This document shows, piece after piece, positions 6,932 through 16,144 of a DNA stretch of 64,000 nucleotides. Source of the stretch: Brevibacillus humidisoli (GTDB lineage Bacteria > Bacillota > Bacilli > Brevibacillales > Brevibacillaceae); assembly GCF_020923435.1 (NCBI RefSeq), contig NZ_CP087263.1:4235970-4299969 (forward strand), written 5' to 3'. The notes below the pieces were generated by a model that ran no database searches, was not told the origin of the DNA, and saw nothing but the letters and a program-made list of their open reading frames with translations. How positions within the stretch are numbered: the first letter of the stretch is position 1; every line of letters starts with the position of its first letter. The translations under genes and the position numbers were made by a program.

Positions 6932-9900
6932 TCACTCCTCTTGGGCTCCACCTGCAGAAGGTATTAAAAGTGGATATTCGCCCTCAATGACATCATGCAT
7001 GACTACATCAATTTCCCCGACTAAAGAGATATATTCTACCAACTTATTGATTAAGTTTAGCAAATCGATAACATCATCGCGTGAAAAGACACAATGGGTA
7101 AAGTCGTATGAATTGAACTTCATCCAGACATTTTTAATGATATCATAACCTGCGATATTGATGCGTTGAACATCAAGAGGACATGGAATCTCTATTTTTA
7201 TTGTTCCGTCGGAAAGTATGAGAGTCTCGTGCTCTTCGTCAAAGGGCTGATCGATAAGCTTCAACTTGAAACCTTCTGGAATCTCTGCTTGGATAGCTGC
7301 AACATCAAAGCCCATACGGTTTGCGGGGATGTAGTCTCGCTTTTCAAGTTCTGCCACTCTTCGTCCAAGCGAACTTATGTGACGGAATACATCCGCATTA
7401 TTTACAATCGGAATGCGCGGCCGCATATCAGCGCGATTTACGGTAAACAAAGCACCTTCGAATTCGTCTAAATATACCTGCGAACAAAGAACAGCAAACG
7501 TATAGAACACCACTTCTGTCGCGACAACATCAGTTGGGACTTCTAATAATTGAGATAAGGTAGCGCACAGGTCAGCATGAATATTGTTGCCGATAACTCT
7601 ATTCCGAGTGCCTTTCACAGGATACTGATTAAGATAAATGTAAGAGTTGCCTCTTCGGCATAAATCATTATCAGGATAATACCAACAAAAAGAAGCAAAT
7701 TGCTTAAGCATATCTTTTTGGTCCTTAGGCGAATGAGAAAGCGCAAATCCGATAGTTCCCTCGGCATTGAACGCCGCGCTGATTTCTGGGCGTCTTCGTG
7801 TTCCACCGCCCCCAACTCGGCTAAATCGGTGTAATAGATCCTGCCAGAGAAATGCCTTCATGGGCAAAAATGGTCTGAATGCATAATCGACAATGTTGGT
7901 ATCAAGTAAAGTGTCAACGGCTCGCACATTACCGTAAGAAGCCAATTGCTCGGCAAAGAAATTTGTCTCCACAACTTTTGGTGGTTTGTCTTGATTTGCC
8001 ATCCATTCTTCCGCAGCGGATTCCCTTAGTTGCATAATTTCCTTGCTACGCCGCTTAAGCATAGGTGCTTTCATATGCGTGAAGATACTCGTTGGAGCCA
8101 ATTTTATACCAGAACAATATTGCTGAAAAATCGCGATCTCATCTGCTTCGCTACTCACAGGCCAATATGATGAATAAAGCTCTTGATTAAAAGGTATCGA
8201 TGGACAGAGGCCATAGTTAGCCTCGTCGATATCATGTTCCGTAAACATCTCGATCATATTTTCAGCACTCTGCTTAAGTATTTCTGTTTTTTCTGCTTTT
8301 GCACTGCGGGAGAGATCGAAATACATATATTTGGTCATTCCAACGGCTTCTCCATAACGGCGTGTTGCAAAAAGTATAGCCCGCCCTTGTTGGGTATTAA
8401 ACAAGCTGTCGGATCGAATACCGGCTCTTGCGTCGGCATCTACCGATACGAGCCACACACTGGAAAAGTGTTCAACAATGTACTTTCTTGCAAACTTGTA
8501 TGAATCGGCTTCGAGAAAACTGGATGGCACGATCAACGCCAAAAAGGAATGATTCTGAGACGCTTCTAGTTTTTCACAAGCCCAACGCAAGAATTGTAAG
8601 TACGGATTGTTAATTTGTTTTTGAGTATTCTGGCGAATACGACGGTTTTGAACAGGTGGTCTAAAATCATCCATGAGATCCAGGATTACCGAAAAATCAT
8701 CACCTGCGTTAATCTTCGATGAATCTGAAGATGGAGGATTTCCAATAACAAGAGTTATCGGTCTTGAAGCAATTTCATAAGCTCTATTTAACTCATATCC
8801 CTCGACCGTATGGGTATTTGCAGGAATGCCAAAAAGATAGTTGCTTAGTGTGTTTGCTAATAACAATTCATTCTGGGAACGCGCTTCATTAATCTCTGTG
8901 TTAAGCATTGCCATTCGATAATTAGCAAGCATATATGGGGCGGGTAATATTTCAATACCACATAACAAGTACGCCCCTCTTTGTACATCGTTTCTTCTTA
9001 TGCTTTCGAGAAACGATCCCGTTCCGCAACATGGGTCAATAATTGTGTTCCCGTCTGAAAAGATACTGTTTCCATCAAAAGTGCGCCTTGCGATAATTTC
9101 AGTTAATCTAACTATAAAATCAGCTAACTCGATGGGAGTATAAAAAGCACCATAATCGAAACGCGAACGAGCATCAAATTTAGATAAAAAGAGTTCAAAC
9201 AGTTTATGATAATCAGGATGCTGCCGCTGTTGCTCGGTCATGTGAACGAACGATAAGAAACTTATACACTCATCAGTCCATGTGTGTATAAAACTACTTT
9301 CGTTACCAGGACTGTTTAAATAATGAATAATAGTAAGAAACGGACGAAGGGCTTGTCCTTCGACAATTTCTCGCGACAGGTACTCCCTAATTTTTCTTTC
9401 CTTTTCTACTGCAGAATCAGCATCAGTACATTCAACCCGATGTGCAAATAAAATCGTAAACATTATAACTTGCGCTGCAAAATCTGCGAACACACGGTCT
9501 TCACGCATATTCTGATCGTTATGGTTATATACCAGTTCTTTCAATTCGTCTAATAAAACGATTGCGTTTCTCTCTTCATCATCCATTGCCTCGTCTAACG
9601 GGATGGCAGAATAACGAAGTATTTCATCAGACAGATTGCGCGTTCTGAGCGCTACTTGCTCTACCAATGTCCCTTCGTCGTAATATTGAGGCGACGGATC
9701 AGAAAAGAATCTATGCATCATGTGCTCAAACTGTGGATTTGGAGTAAGGCGAGACCAATCGGGCCGATTCATTAGTGCTTTATCAATCAACGAAACGACT
9801 TGTGGTTTCTTTCCATCAGTAAATGAGTAAACAAAGTCTATACCATCAGTGATTATAAGCTTGTGTCCCAAGGAAAGATAACGATTAAATTGCTCTTCAT

Positions 9901-10198
9901 ACGGAGTAATATCAAAAGAGTTCTGGCTCAAGCCTTTGGCTTCAATATAACCGTATACACCCAAAGTATTCCTGTCATGCATACGCCAATCAGGTCTACC
10001 CATACGAGCTTGATTTTTTGGTTCGAGTACGACAACGATATTCGGGTTACCGTTAAGCTCGACAGCCAGCTCTCTAAACATAGTATCCAAAGGAGGTCTG
10101 AAGGAAAGCTCCGCAGTGTGTTGATTACCTGCCAGAGCGTCTCGGTATTCCTGCTGAAGGCTTGTTAAATATTTTCTAATGATTGCCTGATAGGACAA
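6932..10198 (-). CDS. Large restriction-modification protein: PD-(D/E)XK-like nuclease plus N6-methyltransferase domain
   Basis: 1088 residues. The N-terminus has a PD-(D/E)XK-like pattern: RPDW (Asp70) then YIEAKG (Glu86, Lys88). A helical linker is followed by the N6-methyltransferase core: YGAFYTP (349-355), motif I DPCCGTGSF (388-396) and motif IV LVIGNPPSS (NPPS 487-490). The remaining 550 residues would hold target recognition. The architecture is that of single-chain type IIG/ISP-like enzymes without a helicase. Motif IV has Ser where the family normally has Tyr/Phe/Trp, so methyl transfer may be weak or absent. The start appears to be a TTG at 10198, overlapping the upstream methyltransferase by 23 nt; its ribosome binding site is weak. 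It is probably the endonuclease of a system protected by the two cytosine methyltransferases. Confidence 0.8.
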   Translation of the reverse strand: MSYQAIIRKYLTSLQQEYRDALAGNQHTAELSFRPPLDTMFRELAVELNGNPNIVVVLEPKNQARMGRPDWRMHDRNTLGVYGYIEAKGLSQNSFDITPYEEQFNRYLSLGHKLIITDGIDFVYSFTDGKKPQVVSLIDKALMNRPDWSRLTPNPQFEHMMHRFFSDPSPQYYDEGTLVEQVALRTRNLSDEILRYSAIPLDEAMDDEERNAIVLLDELKELVYNHNDQNMREDRVFADFAAQVIMFTILFAHRVECTDADSAVEKERKIREYLSREIVEGQALRPFLTIIHYLNSPGNESSFIHTWTDECISFLSFVHMTEQQRQHPDYHKLFELFLSKFDARSRFDYGAFYTPIELADFIVRLTEIIARRTFDGNSIFSDGNTIIDPCCGTGSFLESIRRNDVQRGAYLLCGIEILPAPYMLANYRMAMLNTEINEARSQNELLLANTLSNYLFGIPANTHTVEGYELNRAYEIASRPITLVIGNPPSSDSSKINAGDDFSVILDLMDDFRPPVQNRRIRQNTQKQINNPYLQFLRWACEKLEASQNHSFLALIVPSSFLEADSYKFARKYIVEHFSSVWLVSVDADARAGIRSDSLFNTQQGRAILFATRRYGEAVGMTKYMYFDLSRSAKAEKTEILKQSAENMIEMFTEHDIDEANYGLCPSIPFNQELYSSYWPVSSEADEIAIFQQYCSGIKLAPTSIFTHMKAPMLKRRSKEIMQLRESAAEEWMANQDKPPKVVETNFFAEQLASYGNVRAVDTLLDTNIVDYAFRPFLPMKAFLWQDLLHRFSRVGGGGTRRRPEISAAFNAEGTIGFALSHSPKDQKDMLKQFASFCWYYPDNDLCRRGNSYIYLNQYPVKGTRNRVIGNNIHADLCATLSQLLEVPTDVVATEVVFYTFAVLCSQVYLDEFEGALFTVNRADMRPRIPIVNNADVFRHISSLGRRVAELEKRDYIPANRMGFDVAAIQAEIPEGFKLKLIDQPFDEEHETLILSDGTIKIEIPCPLDVQRINIAGYDIIKNVWMKFNSYDFTHCVFSRDDVIDLLNLINKLVEYISLVGEIDVVMHDVIEGEYPLLIPSAGGAQEE

Positions 10199-11252
10199 AA
10201 TCTTTCACTTCTTTTCTAAGGTAATATTCGATTATGCTCTCACCAATAATTTTCCCCAGTTTCGGAGGGACGGCGTTTCCTATCTGTCGAGCAACTTCAA
10301 CTTTTGAACCCGAGAACACAAAGTCGAGTGGAAAAGTTTGCAATAATGCTCCTTCGCAAAGCGATATGCTCCTCAATTGTTCAGGGTGGCCAAACATTCC
10401 ACGTGTGAAACTATCAAAACGTGCTGTAATAGTAGGTGCTACATCATCCCACGACATTCTACCGTATACATTGCGATGACCAATAATTGCGCTATCTATC
10501 TTATGACAATCTGCCAGTAACTCAACGGGGAGATGGTCGCGCCCCTGACCTTGTTTCAACGCCATAAGCCGTTTAATATTTTTATCGGACAGCCGATCTC
10601 TTCTGTGAAGAGGGTACTCCGGATGTGAGGTTCCGTCCTCTGGAGGCTCCGGTAGGAACTCTATTGTTTCGCGTACTGTTTGGCGTTCGCCCGTCGGTTT
10701 TGGAAAAGTATATTCAGAGCCTATATCCTTTCTTTCTCCGACCAAAATAATGCGCTTCCTGCGTTGCGGAATACCATAGTCTTCTGCATTTATAAGTTGC
10801 TTATGTACAACATAGCCAATAGCCTCCATGTTGCTTATCAAATCAAAAAGGATCGTTTTACCACGTTTGCCTTGTATGCCTGATACATTCTCCATTACGA
10901 AGAACATCGGTCGAACCTCGTCTATAAGGCTTCCGTATTGAAGAACAAGATCATTTCTGCTGTCAACATCTTCACCGATACGCTGTACTGAAAACCCTTG
11001 ACAAGGCGGCCCACCGGCAAGAAGGAATAGTTCCCCTTGTTTTAACCCAATATCATTAAGTAGCCGTCCTCCAAGCATATTTCTAATGTCTTCACACAAA
11101 GCAGGATGTGAAAAGTACTTTTTATTGTTATTGATTGTCTCAATACATTTCGGATCAATGTCAAAACTAAGTAACACTTCAAGTCCAGCCTCTTGAAGAC
11201 CTAACGATAAACCTCCCGCGCCTGAAAAGCTATCAACACAAGTTAACCGCAT
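10176..11252 (-). CDS. DNA (cytosine-5) methyltransferase 2
   Basis: 358 residues from the ATG at 11252, chosen because AGGAGG lies 7 nt upstream; the longer frame to 11291 lacks such a site. Classic C5-methyltransferase motifs in order: I (DSFSGAGGLSLGL, 7-19), IV (GPPCQGFS, catalytic Cys84), VI (ENVSG, 121-125), VIII (QRRKRI), and X (QIGNAVPPKL). It overlaps the end of the upstream methyltransferase by 20 nt and the start of the nuclease gene by 23 nt, showing tight coupling. It is clearly diverged from its neighbour at 11233-12555, so the two probably methylate different strands or sequences. Confidence 0.95.
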   Translation of the reverse strand: MRLTCVDSFSGAGGLSLGLQEAGLEVLLSFDIDPKCIETINNNKKYFSHPALCEDIRNMLGGRLLNDIGLKQGELFLLAGGPPCQGFSVQRIGEDVDSRNDLVLQYGSLIDEVRPMFFVMENVSGIQGKRGKTILFDLISNMEAIGYVVHKQLINAEDYGIPQRRKRIILVGERKDIGSEYTFPKPTGERQTVRETIEFLPEPPEDGTSHPEYPLHRRDRLSDKNIKRLMALKQGQGRDHLPVELLADCHKIDSAIIGHRNVYGRMSWDDVAPTITARFDSFTRGMFGHPEQLRSISLCEGALLQTFPLDFVFSGSKVEVARQIGNAVPPKLGKIIGESIIEYYLRKEVKDFVLSGNH

Positions 11253-12555
11253 TTTTGAACCTCCTTGTGCTTTTAATGCCTGCGATAACACTTGAGTATG
11301 AATTGCTCACCGGCAAGTCTACAGCTTGAATACCCGCACTTAATTGTGCTTCCGATGGTTCGCAAGAAAGAAGTTCTATTAATACGCTTGACGCAATACC
11401 GCATGACAATAGGGGTGGTACGGCTTCTCCAATTTGACGGTAAATGTCATCAAATTTTCCTTCAAATGCAAATCCATCAGGGAAACTCTGTAAACGCGCA
11501 GCCTCTCTTGCAGTAAGTCCTCTATCTTGTACAGGATGCGTAAATCGTCCACTCGCAGGATTCCGGGCGTAATGTGTTATTGTAATAGAAGGTTTGTCCC
11601 AACTAAGTCTTCCATAAACATCTGAAAAGCCATTAACCCGAGTCAAGCACTCGGGGCCAACTCCTTCAGGTAATTTACCGCCGTCATGAGGGACTTGTCT
11701 AATTACTTCGAGAGTACTTGGCTTGTGAGCCACCGCTTTATGCATCCAATCTTCAGTTGAAGCCTCACCCGCGGCAAGTGGACTTAAAGAACCAATAGCA
11801 TCTCTAACAGTTCTATATTTATCCGGTGTATAGACACCTTCTGGTAACAGGAACTCCTTTTTCATACCAATAATAACCGAGCGAAAGCGTTCCTGTGGCA
11901 CTCCAAACTCGGCGGCATTATAAATGTGTTGCTTTACTATATAACCTGCATTGAAAAAAGCTGTCCTAGCTTTACTGAAATATTTCCAATACTTATTAGA
12001 TAAAAATTCAGGGACATTCTCCATGATGAAGACAGTAGGATTCACTTCTGAAACGATACGAGAAAATGCTATCACAAGGTTGTTTCTTTCATCATCTTCT
12101 TCATCCCATCGTTTTTTCCTATGAGAGGAAAATCCTTGACAAGGAGCACAGCCAATCAGGACTGTTGGGAGTTTCGAGTCAAAATTGATGCTCTCCAGAA
12201 AACTCTTAATGCTCTCCCTATCTTGGGATATCTTTAAGATATCATTATTTAACAATGGAGTCCCAAAGTTTTTACTATATGTAGCCGCAGATATAGAATT
12301 AATATCGCATCCTCCTAGGAAACGAAAAACTGGGAAGATGCGATTTATTGCGGCAAAGCCAAGAGAGGTTCCTCCCGCACCACTAAAGAAGTCAAGCACT
12401 TGAATAGGGTTACCGGCTGTCTCTCCAATATTCAACGGCTCAAACGAAAGCAACGCATTTTCGGATGCGGTGAATAAAGCAGACTTGTATTCTCTGTAAT
12501 CATTAATACCAATAGCGTTAGTAGTCACACTTTCAAGTAACTCTTGTAATTTCAT
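11233..12555 (-). CDS. DNA (cytosine-5) methyltransferase 1
   Basis: 440 residues. C5-methyltransferase motifs: I (LDFFSGAGGTSLGF from 54), IV (GCAPCQGFSS, catalytic Cys139), VI (MENVPEF, 178-184), VIII (PQERFRSV), IX (LTAREAARLQSFPD), X (QIGEAVPPLL). About 50 extra N-terminal residues precede motif I. The ATG at 12555 has GAGGTG upstream. It heads the methyltransferase part of the operon, 56 nt after the HTH gene. Two tandem C5 enzymes are common where the recognition site is asymmetric. The target is not predictable from sequence alone. Confidence 0.95.
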   Translation of the reverse strand: MKLQELLESVTTNAIGINDYREYKSALFTASENALLSFEPLNIGETAGNPIQVLDFFSGAGGTSLGFAAINRIFPVFRFLGGCDINSISAATYSKNFGTPLLNNDILKISQDRESIKSFLESINFDSKLPTVLIGCAPCQGFSSHRKKRWDEEDDERNNLVIAFSRIVSEVNPTVFIMENVPEFLSNKYWKYFSKARTAFFNAGYIVKQHIYNAAEFGVPQERFRSVIIGMKKEFLLPEGVYTPDKYRTVRDAIGSLSPLAAGEASTEDWMHKAVAHKPSTLEVIRQVPHDGGKLPEGVGPECLTRVNGFSDVYGRLSWDKPSITITHYARNPASGRFTHPVQDRGLTAREAARLQSFPDGFAFEGKFDDIYRQIGEAVPPLLSCGIASSVLIELLSCEPSEAQLSAGIQAVDLPVSNSYSSVIAGIKSTRRFKNAVNLC

Positions 12556-12611
12556 TCTTTCACCTCAAAAACTCAATTATTCATGATGTAAAGTATACAT
12601 AATCAAGACAA

Positions 12612-12800
12612 TTAGTCCAAAGCACTTTTACCGCTCTTTACCCATTCGTCTATTTCAGACAGCTTGAATTTCCACAACTTGCCGATCTTGCAAGCAGGAA
12701 TTGACTGTTTCTTTATCCAGTTACGCACAGTATCCTTGTTGACTCCAAGATACTCTGCCACTTCTTCGAGGCTTGACCATCTTTCATTAGTACTATCCAT
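12612..12800 (-). CDS. Small helix-turn-helix DNA-binding protein (excisionase/MerR-type fold)
   Basis: 62 residues, nearly all one winged-helix domain: WSSLEEVAEYLGVNKDTVRNWIKK is the helix-turn-helix, followed by IPACKIGKLWKFKLSEIDEWV (wing and last helix). This is the HTH_17/excisionase-like fold. The ATG at 12800 has GAAGGAG upstream. Its position as first gene of the restriction-modification operon suggests that it controls expression of the methyltransferase and nuclease genes. That role is inferred from position only. It could instead be a leftover excisionase of a mobile element. Confidence 0.8.
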   Translation of the reverse strand: MDSTNERWSSLEEVAEYLGVNKDTVRNWIKKQSIPACKIGKLWKFKLSEIDEWVKSGKSALD

Positions 12801-12839
12801 TCTAAGGCTCCTTCAGATCGAAGAATATAGTTTCTATTT

Positions 12840-12868
12840 ATTATATAAGATACCAAGTAGAATTGTAA
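12840..12868 (-). promoter_or_regulatory. Probable promoter of the restriction-modification operon
   Basis: Minus-strand TATAAT (12845-12840), 17 nt after a poor -35 TTACAA (12868-12863), 40 nt upstream of the HTH start. The weak -35 would suit a regulated promoter. Confidence 0.45.
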
Positions 12869-13129
12869 TTGTTTTGCCTAAAATAAAATGCATTGATCTG
12901 TTTTAATATGATTTGATATGAAAGAGTATGTGTGGCTGCACTTAAATAGAAATAACCCGCTCTTGTGAACGGGTTCAGTAAGGGGACAAAAGATTTGAAC
13001 TCATCAAAAATTGAGCAAAATTACACGTCCAAGTTATTCTTATAGCGACATCAATTATTACACACTCCGCATGCACCATATGGTTACAAAAAATCAAGGG
13101 CATTCTTTAACTCATATGGAACAAAGATA
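12869..13129. other. Intergenic region between DUF262 gene and HTH gene
   Basis: Holds a 6-bp hairpin (12954-12959 with 12970-12975, AACCCG/CGGGTT). On the minus strand it is followed by ATTTCTATTT, so it may terminate the DUF262 gene that stops at 13130. The rest is AT-rich with no supported gene. Confidence 0.45.
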
Positions 13130-14821
13130 TCACCCTAACAACTCACGTATCTTTTCTGCAAGCATTGTTTTTCTTGCCTCATAAAACTCTTCGAAGTCTT
13201 CAATTTCAAGTGAAAATTCTTGCGGAATCATAGCCTGTTTACAAAATTCTACTTTTTGTTCATCGTTCATATCATTGTAATAATCAACGAGTCGCATATC
13301 ATTTTTACTGCCATTACTTCTACCTTCAAGCAGATGTAGATTAGGTAGACGATTACGCATACCACGCCATCTTCGCCAATCTTCTACAGAAACAGAAAAA
13401 GGTTTGCTTTCGTTGAATCTGTTATCCGGATGAAGATGATCTTGTTCATATTTAAAGTTTTTATTTGTCCAATCAAGATTCAAGTAGTATAAAACCTCTC
13501 CGGCAACTCTGCTGCCTTTTTCGGAGTTGAGTACATCTTCAATTTTACCATCTGTGACTCTCAAATCATTCATCTGGTCAAGCATTTCAATTGTAATTTC
13601 ATAGTCAAAACTATTAATGTTACTCTTCATCTGTTGTAGCTTACTTGTAGTACCTGATTGGAAATAAGTAAAGAATATCGCCCTAAGTAAATAAGCTCGA
13701 ACACCCTTGATGTTTTTATCGTAATCAGGATTATAGTAAATATAATAGATAATCGGCAACAGCACGTTCCAACTACTTGAGAAACGGCTTACATCAATTT
13801 TCATTTTTATCAGTAGACTTTCCAAATTTGTCAGTGCTTTCTTGAAACCACTCCAATCATTTTTTAAGTCCTCTGCAATTTTTTTGTTAATAGTGGATTT
13901 TACAACATCACCATACAGCATCAAAGCCGAACGGATAATAAAGTCCGTACCGAATCCTGCATACGAGTCAACGAGAATTTTCCCAAACTCCGTTTTTGCA
14001 CTTGGCCAGTATGCCTCAAGAATTGACATCGTTATTTCGGATTTTCGCAGTGCTTTACCGCCACTATTAAATCTTACAAACATCTCAAGAGCATCATCTT
14101 GTTTCATGTCTGTAATCTCTGTATATCTAACGAGTTTTTCGACAAAAATCTTTTTATACAACTTCAGCAGAATGTTTCTTGCGTAATCCTTGCTATCTGC
14201 CGGAACATTCACGATGGCATCTTCAATTGCTTTTTCTCTTGTGGTTTCATCTTGGAATTTCTTATCAAGGATGTTTTTTATCTCAAACTGGGTTGGGCTC
14301 AATCTTCCAACCTTTTCACTAAACTTAATATCGAATTTTTTACTGTTATATTCTTCTTCATCGACAGATATCTTATTCTTGTTCAGTTCTATAAGTAATT
14401 TGGTTACAATCTTATCCCCGGTCTTTTTTCTGGCGTAATTCGGTCGTATGTATGCTTCCCCGAACAACGACAAATACAGTGATGTTAGCCTTTGCTGTCC
14501 ATCCAATACCGCTGTATCGGTATTCTTAACATTTATGCTTGTCAACTCATAATTAACGCTGTCAGCCTGTTTTCTGCTATCAAAAGTAACCTCTAACAAA
14601 AATCCGCAAAAGTAGGTATCCCATGTCACATTGGAGTCATCAACGTGCCAGAATAGAAATGTCGCAATAGGATAATCCAGCAAAATGGAATCCCATAGTT
14701 TTTCAATTTGCTCCATACCCCATACAAATTGTCTTTGAAACGCAGGCATTACATATTTTTCGTCTTTGATGTTTTGTAAAGCCTCGTATATTGTTATGCT
14801 GTTATCTATTAATTTGCTCAT
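13130..14821 (-). CDS. DUF262/HNH protein, GmrSD-like (putative type IV restriction)
   Basis: 563 residues. N-terminal DUF262 (ParB-like nucleotide-binding) signature: MPAFQRQFVW (25-34) and DGQQRLTSLYL (107-117). The C-terminus has a DUF1524-type HNH nuclease signature: YEQDHLHPDNRF (about 458-469), then NRLPNLHLLEG and SKNDM. This domain order is that of fused GmrS-GmrD enzymes, which cut DNA with modified bases, although many DUF262 proteins have untested targets. The ATG at 14821 is the only reasonable start. It stands alone, 330 bp upstream of the restriction-modification operon, in the same orientation. It is a plausible anti-phage gene of the island; specificity unknown. Confidence 0.85.
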   Translation of the reverse strand: MSKLIDNSITIYEALQNIKDEKYVMPAFQRQFVWGMEQIEKLWDSILLDYPIATFLFWHVDDSNVTWDTYFCGFLLEVTFDSRKQADSVNYELTSINVKNTDTAVLDGQQRLTSLYLSLFGEAYIRPNYARKKTGDKIVTKLLIELNKNKISVDEEEYNSKKFDIKFSEKVGRLSPTQFEIKNILDKKFQDETTREKAIEDAIVNVPADSKDYARNILLKLYKKIFVEKLVRYTEITDMKQDDALEMFVRFNSGGKALRKSEITMSILEAYWPSAKTEFGKILVDSYAGFGTDFIIRSALMLYGDVVKSTINKKIAEDLKNDWSGFKKALTNLESLLIKMKIDVSRFSSSWNVLLPIIYYIYYNPDYDKNIKGVRAYLLRAIFFTYFQSGTTSKLQQMKSNINSFDYEITIEMLDQMNDLRVTDGKIEDVLNSEKGSRVAGEVLYYLNLDWTNKNFKYEQDHLHPDNRFNESKPFSVSVEDWRRWRGMRNRLPNLHLLEGRSNGSKNDMRLVDYYNDMNDEQKVEFCKQAMIPQEFSLEIEDFEEFYEARKTMLAEKIRELLG

Positions 14822-15193
14822 TCTCGTACCTCACAATCCCTAATTCAAAGACTCGATTTGTATTTCATGAGTGTATCTTCAACATTTGCCAAACTTCATT
14901 TATGAGTAATTTATATCGAATCACCAAATCATAGTTCGACAATTTTTCTCAATTTCCTTCTATTTCCTTAATATCTTTCACTTTTGCCTCTACAGTATCC
15001 GCGCATATGGAAAGCCCAAGCACTGACTCCACTTAGGCGCTGTCAGTTTCATTGAAAGGTAAATGCGGCTGCTCCAAAAGTGCTACACTCTTACGAGCGA
15101 CACACAGCACTCCACATGTGTTGCATTTTTAAGCCCCGATTTGGAGACTTAGCATCGAAGCGTCCACCTTTAGCTCAACCCTCTGCTTTACCA
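14822..15193. other. Junction between core rlmH and the defence island
   Basis: 372 bp without a supported gene. The left half is AT-rich like the island; from about 15000 it becomes more mixed. It should contain the junction between rlmH and the island and the promoter of the DUF262 gene. I saw no recombinase gene and no second copy of the rlmH 3' end inside the window. Confidence 0.4.
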
Positions 15194-15673
15194 CTACCGA
15201 TGATACGGTTCCCCCCGACTAATCCTAAACCCCCGATACACCTGCTCCAACAAAACCAACCGCATCAACTGATGCGGAAACGTCATCTTCGAAAACGACA
15301 GCGCCGCATTGGCCCGCTGCAGCACCTCCTCCGACAGCCCCAGCGAACCCCCGATCACAAATGCAATCTGACTTTTCCCCTGCAACGCCAGTCTATCCAG
15401 CTCGCTAGACAACTTCTCCGACGACCACATCTGGCCCTCGATGGCGAGGGCGATCACGTATTGATCCGGTTTGATCTGGGCGAGGATGCGCTCGCCTTCT
15501 TTTTGCTTGATCTGCTCCATTTCGGTTGGACTTAGATTCTCCGGCGCCTTTTCGTCCGCTACCTCGACGATCTGCAGTTTGCAGTAGGCAGAGAGCCGCT
15601 TGCTATACTCGCTGATTCCTTCTTTCAGATACTTTTCCTTCAGCTTCCCGACAGCGATAATCGCGATCTGCAC
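15194..15673 (-). CDS. rlmH: 23S rRNA (pseudouridine-1915-N3)-methyltransferase RlmH
   Basis: 159 residues, full family length with the conserved end ISRGEPYHR. This SPOUT-fold enzyme methylates pseudouridine 1915 of 23S rRNA in the 70S ribosome. The AdoMet knot is visible as [13 protein letters not shown], and [24 protein letters not shown] is the diagnostic C-terminal block. GTG start at 15673 with AAGGAG 9 nt upstream. It follows the CxxH/CxxC gene by 3 nt. Its 3' end is the insertion site of SCC elements in staphylococci, and here a defence island starts directly after it. Confidence 0.97.
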   Translation of the reverse strand: MQIAIIAVGKLKEKYLKEGISEYSKRLSAYCKLQIVEVADEKAPENLSPTEMEQIKQKEGERILAQIKPDQYVIALAIEGQMWSSEKLSSELDRLALQGKSQIAFVIGGSLGLSEEVLQRANAALSFSKMTFPHQLMRLVLLEQVYRGFRISRGEPYHR

Positions 15674-15676
15674 CAG

Positions 15677-15919
15677 CTACATCTCCTTCACACGCAGCAG
15701 GACGACCCGTCCTTCCGCTCCGCAGACCATGCACGTTTTCTCCAGATCGAGATTTTCTACCTGTTCGATCGGGTATGTATCAGGTGCCACTTCGTATTGG
15801 TCCACATAATCATCCAGTTCCCGCTCCACATGTTCGGCACAGCTCACTCTTACCGGGTACCCATCTTCTATCGTCATCTCTTTTCCTTGAATCACAACTG
15901 TTTTTTCTGTCGTCTCCAT
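15677..15919 (-). CDS. Small CxxH/CxxC protein, probable metal-binding
   Basis: 80 residues. It has SCAEHVE (Cys-x-x-His) in the middle and TCMVCGAEG (Cys-x-x-Cys) near the end, a likely Zn site. This is the small CxxH/CxxC family found next to rlmH in Bacillales. Its function is unknown. ATG at 15919 with a purine-rich site (AAAGGAAGGG) upstream. It lies 3 nt from rlmH and is translationally linked. Confidence 0.85.
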   Translation of the reverse strand: METTEKTVVIQGKEMTIEDGYPVRVSCAEHVERELDDYVDQYEVAPDTYPIEQVENLDLEKTCMVCGAEGRVVLLRVKEM

Positions 15920-15967
15920 TTATGAACCCTTCCTTTCCAATCTAGTACGCAATTCGACCGTGATCAA

Positions 15968-16042
15968 TTGTTCATTCGTTCTTTTATTCATTATTCATTA
16001 TTCATTGTTCATTCGTTCATTGTTCATTGTTCATTGTTCATT
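15968..16042. repeat. Simple ATTC/ATTGTTC tandem repeat
   Basis: Runs of ATTCATT, ATTGTTC and ATTCGTTC heptamer-like units form a low-complexity tract in the gap between the CxxH/CxxC and DUF2306 genes. Such tracts are prone to slippage. Confidence 0.7.
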
Positions 16043-16144
16043 CTGTTCCCTGTTTCCATTATTCTACCCTTTGCGGGCCGCTGCATGTGCGGTGAACCCT
16101 GCACTCACACGCGATACTGCCCTCATACCGGATGTTCTCCCCGA

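Noticed and set aside
12976-12999. GTTCAAATCTTTTGTCCCC on the minus strand resembles a tRNA 3' end
   Set aside because: The T stem does not pair and no acceptor, D or anticodon arm precedes it. It could at most be a tRNA fragment left by integration.
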